Position numbers and translations under genes: made by a program. Shown here piece after piece: positions 1 through 8,378 of a stretch of 64,000 nt of DNA. How positions within the stretch are numbered: position 1 is the stretch's first letter; the number at the start of each line of letters is the position of its first letter. The DNA comes from Actinotalea soli. GTDB lineage: Bacteria; Actinomycetota; Actinomycetes; Actinomycetales; Cellulomonadaceae. The notes beneath the pieces are model-generated. The model did no database searches, was not told the DNA's origin, and saw nothing but the letters and a program-made list of their open reading frames with translations. The stretch lies in NCBI RefSeq assembly GCF_017565425.1, contig NZ_JAGEMK010000002.1, positions 496,001 through 560,000 on the forward strand, read 5' to 3'.

Positions 1-270
1 GTTCACCGCCACGCCGTTCTTGCACCGCACGACGTCGGCCTCGCGCACCGTCCTCCCGTTCGCCTCGTACTCGACCGCGAAGGTCGGCCCGCCGTCGGGC
101 CCGAGCGCCAGCCGGTACAGCTCCTCCCGCGAGGCCGGGACGACGACGCGGGGGCTCGCCTCGAGGGCGGCGCGGACCGCGGGGGGCAGGTCGAGGGCTG
201 CGAGTGCAGCGGTCGTGGTGGCGCTGGTGCCCGTGGGGCTGGTGGTGGGGCCGGTCAGGATCCCGCTCAT
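1..270 (-). CDS. N-terminal fragment of a possible DUF4914 family protein
   Basis: The first 90 codons of a gene that runs off the left edge of the window. The ATG at 268-270 has a GAGGAG ribosome site about 9 bases upstream. The fragment starts with a Thr/Ser/Pro/Ala-rich stretch, then a predicted soluble segment containing VVVPASREELYRLALG and VVRCKNGVAVN. From memory this resembles the N-terminus of DUF4914 proteins (about 620-660 residues, function unknown), but I could not search it. No signal peptide or membrane segment is seen. The family name is tentative; the reading frame itself is well supported by codon usage and the ribosome site. Confidence 0.5.
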   Translation of the reverse strand, partial: MSGILTGPTTSPTGTSATTTAALAALDLPPAVRAALEASPRVVVPASREELYRLALGPDGGPTFAVEYEANGRTVREADVVRCKNGVAVN

Positions 271-435
271 CGGTGGTGCTCCTCGCTCGACGACGTGACG
301 TGGCGCGCGGAGGCGGGTTCGCCGCCCTGCACGGCTCGTGGTGCGAGGGCCTCGCGGGGGTGCAGGCCCGGCACTGTCTTTGCCGAGAGATTAGGTACCG
401 ATGGGGAGTTCGACCCGGGACCTTTGGGACTCGCT

Positions 436-453
436 CCGCGGGACGGCCCGCGG
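436..453 (-). terminator. Short GC hairpin after the MFS gene
   Basis: A perfect 7-bp stem (CCGCGGG/CCCGCGG) with a 4-base loop lies 3 bases past the stop codon of the minus-strand MFS gene. There is no clear U-tract, as is common in actinobacteria, so its role as a terminator is inferred from position. Confidence 0.4.
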
Positions 454-456
454 GGC

Positions 457-1758
457 TCAGCCGGCCGGGGCGACCTCGGCGCGGCGCCACACGCGTGACA
501 CCGCGAGCAGGAGCACCGCGGCGATGACGATGACCGCGCACATCACCGCAGCCATCGACAGGGCGGACTGACCGAACAGCCCGGTCACGGGGGCGATGCC
601 CGCGCCGATGCCGAACTGGAACGCCCCGAGCAGAGCCGCAGCGCTCCCTGCGCGGTGGCCGTTGGCCTCGAGGGCGATCGCCGGGACCGAGGGCAGGACG
701 AAGCCGACCGTGCCGAGGGTCGGGACCAGCAGCGCCAGCATCATCCACAGCCCGCCGTCGGCCATGGCCACCACGACCAGCCCCGCCGAGAGCACCACCC
801 CCGACGGGACGGCGACCGCGAGGATCTGCTGCGGGGTGACCTTGCCGAGCATCGCGCCGTTGATCTGGCTGCCCGCGGTGACTGCGATCGCCCCTGCGCC
901 GAAGATCAGGCCGAACTCCTGGGCCGAGAGGCCGAAGCCCTCCTGGAAGACGAAGGTCGAGCTCGACACGTAGGTGAACATCGCCGCCATGTAGAAGCCC
1001 GAGAGCAGGGCCAGCCCGAGGAAGGCCCGGTCGCCGAGCAGCCCCTTGTAGGAGACCAGCGCAGCTCGCGTGCCCCCGGTGCGCCGCCGCTCGACGGGCA
1101 GCGACTCCTTGAGGACGGTCAGCACGAGGACCAGGAGCAGCACGCCGAAGGCGGCGAGGAAGCCGAACATCGTGCGCCAGGACCCGACCAGGAGCAGCTG
1201 CGCCCCGAGGGTCGGCGCGAGGATCGGCGCCACTCCGACGATGAGCATCAGCCGGGCGATGACCTTGCCCATGGCGACGCCCTCGTAGGAGTCCCGCACG
1301 ATGGCCATCGAGACGACCATGCCGGCCGCCGAGGACAACCCCTGCACGAACCGCAGGATGGTCAGGACCTCGACCGAGGGCGTCGCCATGATCGCCACGG
1401 ACACCAGGACGTACACGGCCAGCGCCGCGACGAGCGGCGGCTTGCGCCCGTAGGTGTCCGAGAGCGACCCGATGAGGAGCTGGCCCAGGGCCAGGCCGGC
1501 GAGGGTCGCGGTGATCGTCAGCTGGACCTGCGCCGACGTGGTCTGCAGCTCGGCGGTGATGTCGGGGAAGGCCGCCAGGTACAGGTCGATGGTCAGCGGC
1601 CCGATGGCGACCAGAGCCGAGACGAGCAGCACGAAGCCCGCCGCGATGCGCTGCCGCGGGGCTCCCGTCATCTGGCCCGGCGGGACGCTCGTGGTGGAGG
1701 CGCCCGTCGCGGGTGCTTCCGTCGTGCCCACCGGGGCGGGGCTCGCGGGCGGGGTCAC
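457..1758 (-). CDS. Bcr/CflA-type MFS drug efflux transporter
   Basis: A 433-residue major facilitator, about the usual length for the 12-helix Bcr/CflA family of drug:proton antiporters in the cytoplasmic membrane. Family marks are the first helix [13 protein letters not shown], the cytoplasmic loop [12 protein letters not shown] (the MFS signature between helices 2 and 3), and [13 protein letters not shown] in helix 4. The chosen GTG start (1756-1758) overlaps the stop of the upstream oxidoreductase gene as GTGA, implying translational coupling; a longer ORF extends 33 codons upstream in frame but lies inside that gene. The first 40 residues are a Pro/Ala/Thr-rich cytoplasmic tail. The substrate cannot be told from sequence. 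Confidence 0.85.
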   Translation of the reverse strand: MTPPASPAPVGTTEAPATGASTTSVPPGQMTGAPRQRIAAGFVLLVSALVAIGPLTIDLYLAAFPDITAELQTTSAQVQLTITATLAGLALGQLLIGSLSDTYGRKPPLVAALAVYVLVSVAIMATPSVEVLTILRFVQGLSSAAGMVVSMAIVRDSYEGVAMGKVIARLMLIVGVAPILAPTLGAQLLLVGSWRTMFGFLAAFGVLLLVLVLTVLKESLPVERRRTGGTRAALVSYKGLLGDRAFLGLALLSGFYMAAMFTYVSSSTFVFQEGFGLSAQEFGLIFGAGAIAVTAGSQINGAMLGKVTPQQILAVAVPSGVVLSAGLVVVAMADGGLWMMLALLVPTLGTVGFVLPSVPAIALEANGHRAGSAAALLGAFQFGIGAGIAPVTGLFGQSALSMAAVMCAVIVIAAVLLLAVSRVWRRAEVAPAG

Positions 1759-2198
1759 GAGGGGTCGAACGGGGTCAGCACGAACACCGGGATGAGCCGG
1801 TCGGTGCTCTTCTGGTACTCGGCGTAGTCCGGCCACACGGCGACGGACCGCTCCCACCAGGTCTCGCGCTCGGCCCCGCTGAGCTCGCGTGCCATGTAGT
1901 CGCGCGTCACGGCGCCGTCCTGCAGCTCGACGTGCGGGTGGGCGACCAGGTTGTGGAACCAGACGGGGTGCTCGGGGGCGCCGCCCTTGGAGGCCACGAC
2001 CGCGTACTCGCCCTCGTGCTCGACGCGCATCAGCGGAGTCTTGCGGAGCTTGCCGCTCTTCGCGCCGACCGAGGTGAGCAGGATGATCGGGACCCCGCGC
2101 AGCGTGTTGGCCTCGGCGCCGCCGGAGGCCTCGAAGCGCTCGGCCTGCTCGCGGGCCCAGTCGGAGGGGCTAGGGGCGTACTCACCAGTCAGAGGCAT
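1755..2198 (-). CDS. Nitroreductase-fold deazaflavin (F420)-dependent oxidoreductase
   Basis: A 147-residue protein of the DDN-like family, which uses coenzyme F420 (or in some members FMN or heme) in redox reactions in the cytosol or at the membrane. The recognisable core is [46 protein letters not shown] split over residues 38-85, followed by the WP.YAEYQ..T.R.IPVF ending typical of the family. The ATG at 2196-2198 gives the usual length; the in-frame extension upstream consists of the repeat at 2237-2280 and is not coding-like. It is coupled (GTGA overlap) to the downstream MFS gene. The substrate is unknown. Confidence 0.85.
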   Translation of the reverse strand: MPLTGEYAPSPSDWAREQAERFEASGGAEANTLRGVPIILLTSVGAKSGKLRKTPLMRVEHEGEYAVVASKGGAPEHPVWFHNLVAHPHVELQDGAVTRDYMARELSGAERETWWERSVAVWPDYAEYQKSTDRLIPVFVLTPFDPS

Positions 2199-2236
2199 GC
2201 CTCGGGCAACACGTCCGACGCCGAACCTGTTCCCGC

Positions 2237-2280
2237 GGCCGGACTGCGGCCGGACCGTGGCCGGACTGCGGCCGGACCGT
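2237..2280. repeat. Four tandem 11-bp direct repeats upstream of the oxidoreductase-MFS operon
   Basis: A perfect 22-bp unit occurs twice in tandem (2237-2258 and 2259-2280). Each unit is two 11-bp half-copies, GGCCGGACTGC and GGCCGGACCGT, so the array is four copies of GGCCGGACYGY with roughly one helical turn per copy. It lies 39-82 bases upstream of the oxidoreductase start, a normal place for an operator. Confidence 0.75.
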
Positions 2281-2349
2281 GGCGGTGCCATGGCGGAGGT
2301 CGGGCCGGGCGCCGGGTGATGACGTGAACACGATCACTCGGGTGGCCGG

Positions 2350-2376
2350 TCAATTTATCCCGGGACGTGCCGATGC
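2350..2376 (+). promoter_or_regulatory. Sigma-28 (FliA/WhiG)-like promoter
   Basis: TCAA (2350-2353), 15 bases, then GCCGATGC (2369-2376). This follows the TAAA-N15-GCCGATAA consensus of FliA/WhiG-type sigma factors with mismatches in both boxes. Transcription would start near 2383, exactly where the GTG start of the downstream EAL gene lies. Confidence 0.5.
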
Positions 2377-2382
2377 ATACCT

Positions 2383-4125
2383 GTGACCACCCCATGCGAC
2401 GTGCTCGACCTGCCGGCCGACGTCGAGGACCTCGTGGCCTCCCTGCTCCACCCGGGAGGTATCCGGACGGTCTTCCAGCCCGTGGTGCGCGTGGCCGACG
2501 GCGTGATCATCGGCTACGAGGCGCTCTCCCGGTCGACCACGATGCCCCACCTGTCGCCCGCTGCCTGGCTCGAGGCGGCCGACGCCGTCGGACGGCGCCT
2601 GGAGGTCGAGCTGGCCTGCATGGCTGCGGTGTCCGACGCGGGGGACCCGCCGGACCGTGCGCTGATCTTCCTCAACGCCAGCCCCGACGTCGCGGTGGAC
2701 CCGCGCTTCGCCGAGCTCTGCGGCGCCCTGCCCCGGCACGTCATCGAGGTCACCGAGCACGTCGCCGTCGAGGACTACGAGCCGCTCCTCGAGGGCCTGC
2801 GTGCGCTGCGGGCGGGCGGGTCCCTGGTCGCCGTCGACGACGTCGGTGCCGGCTACGCGTCGATGTCCCACGTGCTGCAGCTGAGCCCCTCCTTCATCAA
2901 GCTCGACCGCTCCCTGGTCAGCGGCCTCGACGGGGATCCCCGACGTCGGGCCCTGGTCGAGGCCCTGCAGGCCTTCGCCGCGGCGAGCGGCGCCCTCACC
3001 ATCGCCGAGGGCGTCGAGACCGAGGCCGAGCTGCGCGCCCTGAGCGCCGCGGGGATCGACCTCGTCCAGGGCTACCTCCTGGCCCGGCCGCAGGAGCCGT
3101 GGGTCGAGGTCAGCGCCCAGGCCCGCAACGTCCTCCTCCCCGAGCCGGGTGCGCCCGAGGCCCTCGAGCCCGAGCAGCTCGCGGCGGCCCTCGACGGCGC
3201 GCGGACGCCCACCGAGGCGTGCGAGCTGGTCAGCCGGTACCTCTCGCACCAGGGCGGTCTGCTGCCCAGCGTCTACCTCGAGCGCGGCGGCGTGCTGCGC
3301 TGCCAGTCGCGGCGTGGTCAGTGGCTCGTCATGGACGGGCTCCGTCCCGGCGCGGGCATCAGCGGCACGGCCTTCGCCGAGGGGTGCGAGATCCTGTCGA
3401 CCGACGTCGCGAGCGACCCGCGGTACCGCCTGGCCGTCCCCGGGGTGAGCAGCGAGATGGCCGTGCCGCTCACCGTGGCGGGCCGGGTGGTAGGGGTGCT
3501 GAACGTCGACGCCCTCGCGCCGATCCTGCCCCGGCACGTCGAGGTGGTGCGCCTGTGCGGCAGGTTGCTCGAGGCACGGCTCGAGGAGCTCGACGCCTCG
3601 GGCTCGCCCAGCGCGATCCTGCACGACCTGAGCCGCCTGATGCCGACCCTCGCCGTCGCCGGGTCCGCCGAGGCCCTGGTCGACGCGACCCTCGCGGCGG
3701 TGGCCGAGCTGACCGGCTTCGACGCCGGGTGCGTGTGGAGCTTCGACGACGACGGCGCCCTCGACGTGGCCGGGACGATCGGCGACGGGGCTGCCGGGCT
3801 CACCGGCCTGCCCGACGCGCAGGTGCTCGCCCTGCGGGACCTCGTGGCCGACCTGGCCTCCTGCTACAGCGGCGGGACCGACCTGAGCCTGGCCGTGCCG
3901 CCGACCCACGTGCTGCGCGAGCGCGGGGCGCGGGGCGTGGTGCTCGTGCCGATCAGGGACGGCTGGGACCTCACCGACATGCTGGTGCTGACCAGCGGAG
4001 CGCGGTCCTTCGTGGCCCCCGACGTCGTGGACGCGGTCGAGGCCCTGTGCCTGCAGGCGGGAAGCCGGCTCGCGGCGCTGCGCCGGGTGGCCGAGCTCGA
4101 GGACCTGCTGGCCGCTCAGCGCTAG
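2383..4125 (+). CDS. EAL domain c-di-GMP phosphodiesterase with two GAF domains
   Basis: A 580-residue cytosolic protein with no membrane segment. Residues about 15-250 form an EAL domain that hydrolyses cyclic di-GMP to pGpG. The catalytic set looks intact: EAL at residues 46-48, the NASP Asn, VIEVTE, the VDDVGAGY loop, KLDR, AEGVETEAE and QGYLLARP. Residues about 265-400 and 405-575 each look like a GAF sensor, the second more diverged. There is no GGDEF domain. The GTG start has no ribosome site, but a sigma-28-like promoter sits just upstream, suggesting a leaderless transcript and a link to motility. It converges with the YciO-type gene with only 7 bases between them. Ligands of the GAF domains are unknown. 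Confidence 0.9.
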   Translation: MTTPCDVLDLPADVEDLVASLLHPGGIRTVFQPVVRVADGVIIGYEALSRSTTMPHLSPAAWLEAADAVGRRLEVELACMAAVSDAGDPPDRALIFLNASPDVAVDPRFAELCGALPRHVIEVTEHVAVEDYEPLLEGLRALRAGGSLVAVDDVGAGYASMSHVLQLSPSFIKLDRSLVSGLDGDPRRRALVEALQAFAAASGALTIAEGVETEAELRALSAAGIDLVQGYLLARPQEPWVEVSAQARNVLLPEPGAPEALEPEQLAAALDGARTPTEACELVSRYLSHQGGLLPSVYLERGGVLRCQSRRGQWLVMDGLRPGAGISGTAFAEGCEILSTDVASDPRYRLAVPGVSSEMAVPLTVAGRVVGVLNVDALAPILPRHVEVVRLCGRLLEARLEELDASGSPSAILHDLSRLMPTLAVAGSAEALVDATLAAVAELTGFDAGCVWSFDDDGALDVAGTIGDGAAGLTGLPDAQVLALRDLVADLASCYSGGTDLSLAVPPTHVLRERGARGVVLVPIRDGWDLTDMLVLTSGARSFVAPDVVDAVEALCLQAGSRLAALRRVAELEDLLAAQR

Positions 4126-4132
4126 GGCGGGT

Positions 4133-4753
4133 CTACTCGAAGCGGCTCGGGTCGCCGGCGCCGACGCGGACGACCTCGGCGTACCCCTCGGACCAGTCGA
4201 CGACGGTCGTCGGGTCGGTGCCGCAGTCCCCGGCGTCGACGACTGCGTCGACGAGGTGGTCGAGCTCTTCCTTGATCTGCCAGCCCTCGGTCATGGGCTC
4301 GTCGTGGTCGGGCAGCAGCAGGGTGCTCGACAGGAGCGGTTCGCCGAGCTCGCGGACCAGGGCCTGCGTCACGGGGTGCTCGGGGATGCGGACCCCGACG
4401 GTGCGCTTCTTCTCGTGCGAGAGGCGCCGGGGTACCTCCTTGGTGGCCGGGAGGATGAAGGTGTACGCCCCCGGGGTCGCGGCCTTGATCGCGCGGAAGG
4501 CACTGTTGTCGAGGTGCACGAACTGCCCGAGCTGGGCGAAGTCGGCGCACACGAGCGTGAAGTGGTGCTTGCTGTCGAGGCGACGGATGCGCCGGATCCG
4601 CTCGACCGCCGTCGGGCTGTCCATGCTCGCTCCGAAGGCGTAGCAGGAGTCAGTCGGGTAGGCGATGAGTGCGTCGTCCTGCAGCATCGCCACCACCTGG
4701 CCGATGCTGCGCGGCTGCGGGTCCTGGGGGTGGACGTCGAAGTACCTGGCCAT
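4133..4753 (-). CDS. YciO/Sua5/YrdC family (threonylcarbamoyl-AMP synthase-like) protein
   Basis: A 206-residue single-domain protein of the YrdC/YciO fold. The core shows AYPTDSCYAFGA, RIRRLDSKHHFTLVC, PGAYTFILPAT and VGVRIPEHPV, with the Lys/Arg residues that bind the triphosphate in Sua5/YrdC. The length and the KHHFTLVC form fit the YciO branch better than TsaC, which makes the tRNA t6A precursor; YciO function is less certain. The start ATG is preceded by TAGGCT and a 6-base gap, so the mRNA is probably leaderless. Confidence 0.85.
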   Translation of the reverse strand: MARYFDVHPQDPQPRSIGQVVAMLQDDALIAYPTDSCYAFGASMDSPTAVERIRRIRRLDSKHHFTLVCADFAQLGQFVHLDNSAFRAIKAATPGAYTFILPATKEVPRRLSHEKKRTVGVRIPEHPVTQALVRELGEPLLSSTLLLPDHDEPMTEGWQIKEELDHLVDAVVDAGDCGTDPTTVVDWSEGYAEVVRVGAGDPSRFE

Positions 4754-4786
4754 GGTCCGAGCCTAGGCCTGTGTGCGCGTCGTCGC

Positions 4787-5545
4787 TCAGGTGACCTCGC
4801 AGCGGCCGAGCTCACGGTCGAGGGCCTCGTGCTCGGCCTGGGTGGCCCACAGGCCGTGGGCCGCCTTCACCTCGATGAGGATGACCGCGTAGGCGCAGCG
4901 GAACCCCCGGTTGGGGGGCTGCCACGTCGCGGCGTCCGAGGCGCCCTTCTGCTGGTTCAGGTCCCCGTCGACGGCGAGAAGGTTCGCGGGGTCGTTCGCG
5001 AACTCCTGACGCTCCTCGGCGGTCCACTGCTGGGCGCCCTTCTGCCACGCGTCGGACAACGGCACGACGTGGTCGATCTGGACCTCGGCGCTGCGTTCGC
5101 CCCGCTCGAAGGCGATGGTCTCGCCCGAGTACGGGTCCAGGAGCGTGCCTGTGAGGACGACGCACCCCTGGGTGCCGTCCTTGACGGTGATGTCGGTGAG
5201 GTCCCGCGCCAGGATGTCGTTGCGGGTGTCGCAGCCGTTGCGGTCGACGTCGGCCCACGCGGGCCCGAACTGCTCGCGCTCGTACCCCGTCCGTGGTGCG
5301 CGGCCCTTGATCTCGATGGTGCCGAGCGCAGCCTCGACAGAGGCGAGGCGCTCGGCGCTCACCGTGACCAGGTACCCCGGAGGACGCGCCCCCAGGACGT
5401 CGGGCAGGCCCAGCTCCTCGCCCGTCTGCGTCGCGCTCAGCAGTGCACCCGCGAGCAGGACGACGACCGCCGTCGCGATCGAGGAGAGGCGGGCGTGGAC
5501 GTGCCTGCGCCGGGGGCTACGACGACGGGAACGGGGGCGGCTCAC
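4787..5545 (-). CDS. Exported or membrane-anchored HNH (DUF1524-type) endonuclease
   Basis: A 252-residue protein starting with an Arg-rich stretch (VSRPRSRRRSPRRR) and one hydrophobic segment near residues 20-40, so the C-terminal nuclease-like domain probably lies outside the membrane. The domain shows VQIDHVVPLSDAW (His of the HNH core), EFANDPANLL, NQQKGASDAATW and an aromatic-rich RFRCAY-like stretch, matching small actinobacterial HNH/DUF1524 proteins related to the GmrSD C-terminus. The GTG at 5543-5545 was chosen because upstream sequence looks non-coding; no good ribosome site is visible. It may degrade environmental DNA or act in interbacterial antagonism; this is inference. Confidence 0.8.
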   Translation of the reverse strand: MSRPRSRRRSPRRRHVHARLSSIATAVVVLLAGALLSATQTGEELGLPDVLGARPPGYLVTVSAERLASVEAALGTIEIKGRAPRTGYEREQFGPAWADVDRNGCDTRNDILARDLTDITVKDGTQGCVVLTGTLLDPYSGETIAFERGERSAEVQIDHVVPLSDAWQKGAQQWTAEERQEFANDPANLLAVDGDLNQQKGASDAATWQPPNRGFRCAYAVILIEVKAAHGLWATQAEHEALDRELGRCEVT

Positions 5546-5677
5546 GCCCGTACGGTGCCACAGCGCGCCGACACCGTCGGACGGGTGTGCGGAGGGGGTG
5601 TGGGTGCGAGGGGGCTGTCCACAGGGGCTGGGCCAGGGCCACACGGCGCGGCTCGGCATTGCTAGGGTCCGGTGCCC

Positions 5678-6322
5678 ATGGAGCAGGGGGAGGTTTGGGG
5701 CGGTCTGTCGCCTTCGGGCGGGGGCCGGCCGGTGCGGGGTGGCCGCCGCGCGGCGTCGTGGCTCGCGGGTGCCGCGGTGCTGGGCGCGCTGCTGACCGGG
5801 TGCAGCGAGGCTGAGCCCGAGCCGAGCCCGCCTCCGGTCACCGCGACACCCGCGCCGACGCCGAGCGAGACCCCCGAGGAGCTCGCCGCTCCCGAGCGCC
5901 CCGCCGAGATGGAACGCACCGACGAGGTCGGCGCGATGGCCGCGGCGGAGTACTTCATGGAGCTCTTCGCCTACGTCATGGCGACGGGAGACCTCGAGGA
6001 GTGGGACCGGGTCAGCGGTCAGACGTGCTCGTTCTGCGCGAACGTTCGCGAGGATGTGGACGCGACCTACTCGGAGGGCGGACGAATCGTCGGCGGAGGG
6101 GTCGAGGTTTCGTCGATCGAGGTTCTCCTGTTCGAGGAGACATTGGTCGCCTTCGCGGTTGAGGCTCAGTACCGGGTTGCGGCAGGCGCCGAAGAGGATG
6201 CCGACGGGACAGTGGTTCGCGAGCTCCCTGAGGAGAGCGGCTGGATCGTCCTCGATCTTGCCGAAGGGGTGCGGGGCTGGCAGATCCTGGAGGGCAGCAC
6301 ACACGACGAGAGCCAAGCGTGA
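5678..6322 (+). CDS. DUF6318 family lipoprotein
   Basis: A 214-residue secreted lipoprotein. The signal peptide ends in a lipobox LLTGC at about residues 38-42, followed by a Pro/Glu/Thr linker and a domain with AAAEYFMELFAYVMATGDLEEW and the CSFC motif characteristic of DUF6318. The function is unknown; the fold likely resembles the NTF2-like group. A TAGGGT -10 box at 5663-5668 puts the transcript start within a few bases of the ATG; an in-frame GTG at 5672 is an alternative start. The gene overlaps the next by GTGA. From about 6050 the third codon positions become less GC-rich than in the neighbours. Confidence 0.8.
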   Translation: MEQGEVWGGLSPSGGGRPVRGGRRAASWLAGAAVLGALLTGCSEAEPEPSPPPVTATPAPTPSETPEELAAPERPAEMERTDEVGAMAAAEYFMELFAYVMATGDLEEWDRVSGQTCSFCANVREDVDATYSEGGRIVGGGVEVSSIEVLLFEETLVAFAVEAQYRVAAGAEEDADGTVVRELPEESGWIVLDLAEGVRGWQILEGSTHDESQA

Positions 6323-7245
6323 CTGGCTCGGTGGCAGTCGCCGCGTTCGCGGTGCTTGCGGTGGCGTTGGGCTTGGGCCCAGTCGGCTCGGTGGGACATG
6401 CCGGTTTCGACCGAGCAGCAGCGCAGGCCAAGCCTGCATCCTCCGATGACGGTTCGTGGCTCGATGCGAACTCCGGCGGCGGGTCCGTGCTTCTGCGAGG
6501 TGATCGCACGAGTCAGACCCCCGTCGCGGTTGCAGAGCCAGCTACTGCCTCGCGTCCCGCTTACGAGTATGCGCGTCGTCCGCTGCGCTTCTGCGGCACT
6601 GCCGACGCCTGGAGCAACGGGGCCCCGTGTGTCGATGGTGCACCGTCGGGGCAGTGGGTGCGGACCTGTGAGGACGGGTCGGTCGCTCTGGACCCTCTCT
6701 TCCGACGCGCGCTCGACGCGACAACGGGATCTCCCATCGGCGGGTGGGAGCGGGTGCCGGGTGACGAGGGGTGTCCGGAGGACCCGGAGGTGGCCGAGCC
6801 CGTGGTGCTGACGGTCGAGCAGTTCCGGGAGCTGCCGTTGGTGGCGTCGGCGATGGAGGTGCAGCCAGGGCATGGGCGGGCGTTGATCAACACCGACCTG
6901 ATCGTGTTCACGGCCGGTGAGGCGCAGGAGCTGAGCACGACGGTGCTGGGGGTCCCGGTCGCGGTGCGGGCCACGCCGGCGCAGTTCAGCTGGGACTTCG
7001 GGGACGGGACGGTCCTGCAGACGGCCGATCCGGGGGCCGCGTACCCGGACCACACGGTGGCCCACGCATACCCCTCGACAGGGAGCTTCGTGGTGCAGCT
7101 GACCACGGAGTGGTCGGGCCAGTTCCAGGTCGACGGGTCGGGCACATGGTTGCCCGTCGGGGGGACCGCCACGACGGTGTCGCCGGCCTTCGAGGTCACG
7201 GTGGAGTCGGCGCGGGCCAGGCTCGTCGACGAGCCGCTGCCCTGA
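6319..7245 (+). CDS. Secreted PKD-domain protein, partner of DUF6318
   Basis: A 308-residue exported protein. It starts with a hydrophobic signal-like segment (residues 5-25), followed by a low-complexity linker, a Cys-containing region (RFCGTADAW, PCVDGAPSG, RTCEDGS, DEGCPED) and a C-terminal PKD-like beta-sandwich with WDFGDGT, YPDHTVAHAYPSTGSF. It is translationally coupled (GTGA) to the DUF6318 lipoprotein gene, a pairing I believe recurs in Micrococcales. A structural or adhesive cell-surface role is inferred only. The first 80 codons are less GC-rich than the PKD part, so the two ends may have different histories. Confidence 0.75.
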   Translation: MTGSVAVAAFAVLAVALGLGPVGSVGHAGFDRAAAQAKPASSDDGSWLDANSGGGSVLLRGDRTSQTPVAVAEPATASRPAYEYARRPLRFCGTADAWSNGAPCVDGAPSGQWVRTCEDGSVALDPLFRRALDATTGSPIGGWERVPGDEGCPEDPEVAEPVVLTVEQFRELPLVASAMEVQPGHGRALINTDLIVFTAGEAQELSTTVLGVPVAVRATPAQFSWDFGDGTVLQTADPGAAYPDHTVAHAYPSTGSFVVQLTTEWSGQFQVDGSGTWLPVGGTATTVSPAFEVTVESARARLVDEPLP

Positions 7246-7286
7246 CCTGGGTACCATCGCGGTCTCTCGGAAGGAGCCCCCGCCTG

Positions 7287-7667
7287 ATGCCTGACGTCAC
7301 GACCAGCCGCCTCGGCCGGGCCTTCAGCGTGGTCGCCCTCCTCGAGGCCGCCACCTGGGCCGGCCTCCTCATCGGCATGGTCCTCAAGCACGTCACCCGG
7401 ACCACCGAGCTGGGCGTCCAGGTCTTCGGCCAGCTGCACGGGATCATGTTCTTGGTCTACGTCGTGGTCGCGCTGGTCGCTTCGTACCGGCTCCGCTGGG
7501 GTTGGTGGGTCACCGGCCTTGCCCTCGCAGCCGCCGTCCCACCGCTGACGACCATCCCGCTGGAGAGGTGGCTCCGGGCCCGCGGACTCGCTGGCCCGAC
7601 GGCCATCCCTGGCGGCCACCTGGGCCGACGCGACACGGACGAGCGGGAACCAGCCGCCGTCGGCTGA
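7287..7667 (+). CDS. DUF3817 family integral membrane protein
   Basis: A 126-residue protein with three predicted membrane helices (about residues 11-33, 45-65 and 70-90) and a charged C-terminal tail. The pattern LLEAATWAGLLIGM, FGQLHGIMFLVYV and RWGWWV..LA..VPPLTTIPLERWLR is that of DUF3817 proteins, widespread in actinobacteria with unknown function. The ATG at 7287 has a strong AAGGAG site; a longer in-frame ORF upstream overlaps the PKD gene and is not credible. Confidence 0.85.
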   Translation: MPDVTTSRLGRAFSVVALLEAATWAGLLIGMVLKHVTRTTELGVQVFGQLHGIMFLVYVVVALVASYRLRWGWWVTGLALAAAVPPLTTIPLERWLRARGLAGPTAIPGGHLGRRDTDEREPAAVG

Positions 7668-7695
7668 CCCCTGCCTCGCCCGACCGGCGTGCCGC

Positions 7696-7737
7696 CTGAC
7701 GCGCGCGCCTCAGGTGGGGCGCACTCCGAGGCGTCAG
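7696..7737. terminator. Possible bidirectional terminator between convergent genes
   Basis: CTGACGC at 7696-7702 pairs with GCGTCAG at 7731-7737, with an inner CCTC/GAGG pairing. It lies between the convergent DUF3817 and methyltransferase genes; the right arm includes the methyltransferase stop codon. Confidence 0.35.
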
Positions 7738-8342
7738 CTACGACCTCGCAGGACCGCCACCAGGAAGTCCGAGCGCGGCCCGAACGGGCGCAGGTCCCAG
7801 GTCGACAGGGCGACGTCGAGCACCAGGCCCGCGCGCTCCGCGTCGGCGAAGAAGGCATCGAAGGCGTAGCCGCGCCCCGCGCCGAAGCCCACGACCGCAC
7901 GGCCCTCCGGGGCCAGGTGCGCGGCGAACCGCCGCAGCACCTCCTCCTGCGAGCCGTCGGCCAGGAAGGTCATGACGTTGCCCGCGCACACGATCACGTC
8001 GAAGGGCTCCTCGACCCCTCGCGCCGGCAGGTCGAGCTCGGCGAGGTCTCCCACCAGCCAGCGCGGGCCCGGGTGGTCCGCCTCCGCAGCCTCGATCAGC
8101 ACCGGGTCGACGTCGACGCCCACCACCGTGTGGCCGCGGGCCGCGAGCTCAGCCCCCACGCGGCCAGGGCCGCACCCGGCGTCGAGCACCCGCGACGCCC
8201 GCGGCACCATCGCATCGATCAGCCGCGCCTCGCCGGCCAGGTCGGCGCCCTCGGCCCGCATGCGGCGGAACCGTTCGACGTACCAGTGCGAGTGCTCGGG
8301 GTCGGCAGCGACCTTGGCTTCCCAACGGCTCGGCGAACGCAT
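7734..8342 (-). CDS. Class I SAM-dependent methyltransferase
   Basis: A 202-residue Rossmann-fold methyltransferase. The SAM-binding motif I is VLDAGCGPGRVGAELAARG (about residues 53-71), followed by VVGVDVDP (motif II) and FDVIVCAGNVMTFL (motif IV). The N-terminal SRWEAKVAADPEHSHWYVERFRRM is common in small actinobacterial enzymes of this group, whose substrates are not known. The ATG at 8340-8342 is preferred; GTG at 8358-8360 is possible. It stands alone, downstream of a 12-bp inverted repeat. Confidence 0.85.
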   Translation of the reverse strand: MRSPSRWEAKVAADPEHSHWYVERFRRMRAEGADLAGEARLIDAMVPRASRVLDAGCGPGRVGAELAARGHTVVGVDVDPVLIEAAEADHPGPRWLVGDLAELDLPARGVEEPFDVIVCAGNVMTFLADGSQEEVLRRFAAHLAPEGRAVVGFGAGRGYAFDAFFADAERAGLVLDVALSTWDLRPFGPRSDFLVAVLRGRS

Positions 8343-8378
8343 GCCCTTAGTCTGCGCCACCAGCGCCCCTCCACCCGA

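Noticed and set aside
405-425. tRNA T-arm-like GTTCGACCC
   Set aside because: No acceptor or anticodon stems can be folded around it, and no CCA-adjacent pairing is present.
457-1857. Longer MFS ORF with 33 extra N-terminal residues
   Set aside because: The extension lies wholly inside the upstream oxidoreductase gene; the GTGA overlap start gives the expected length.
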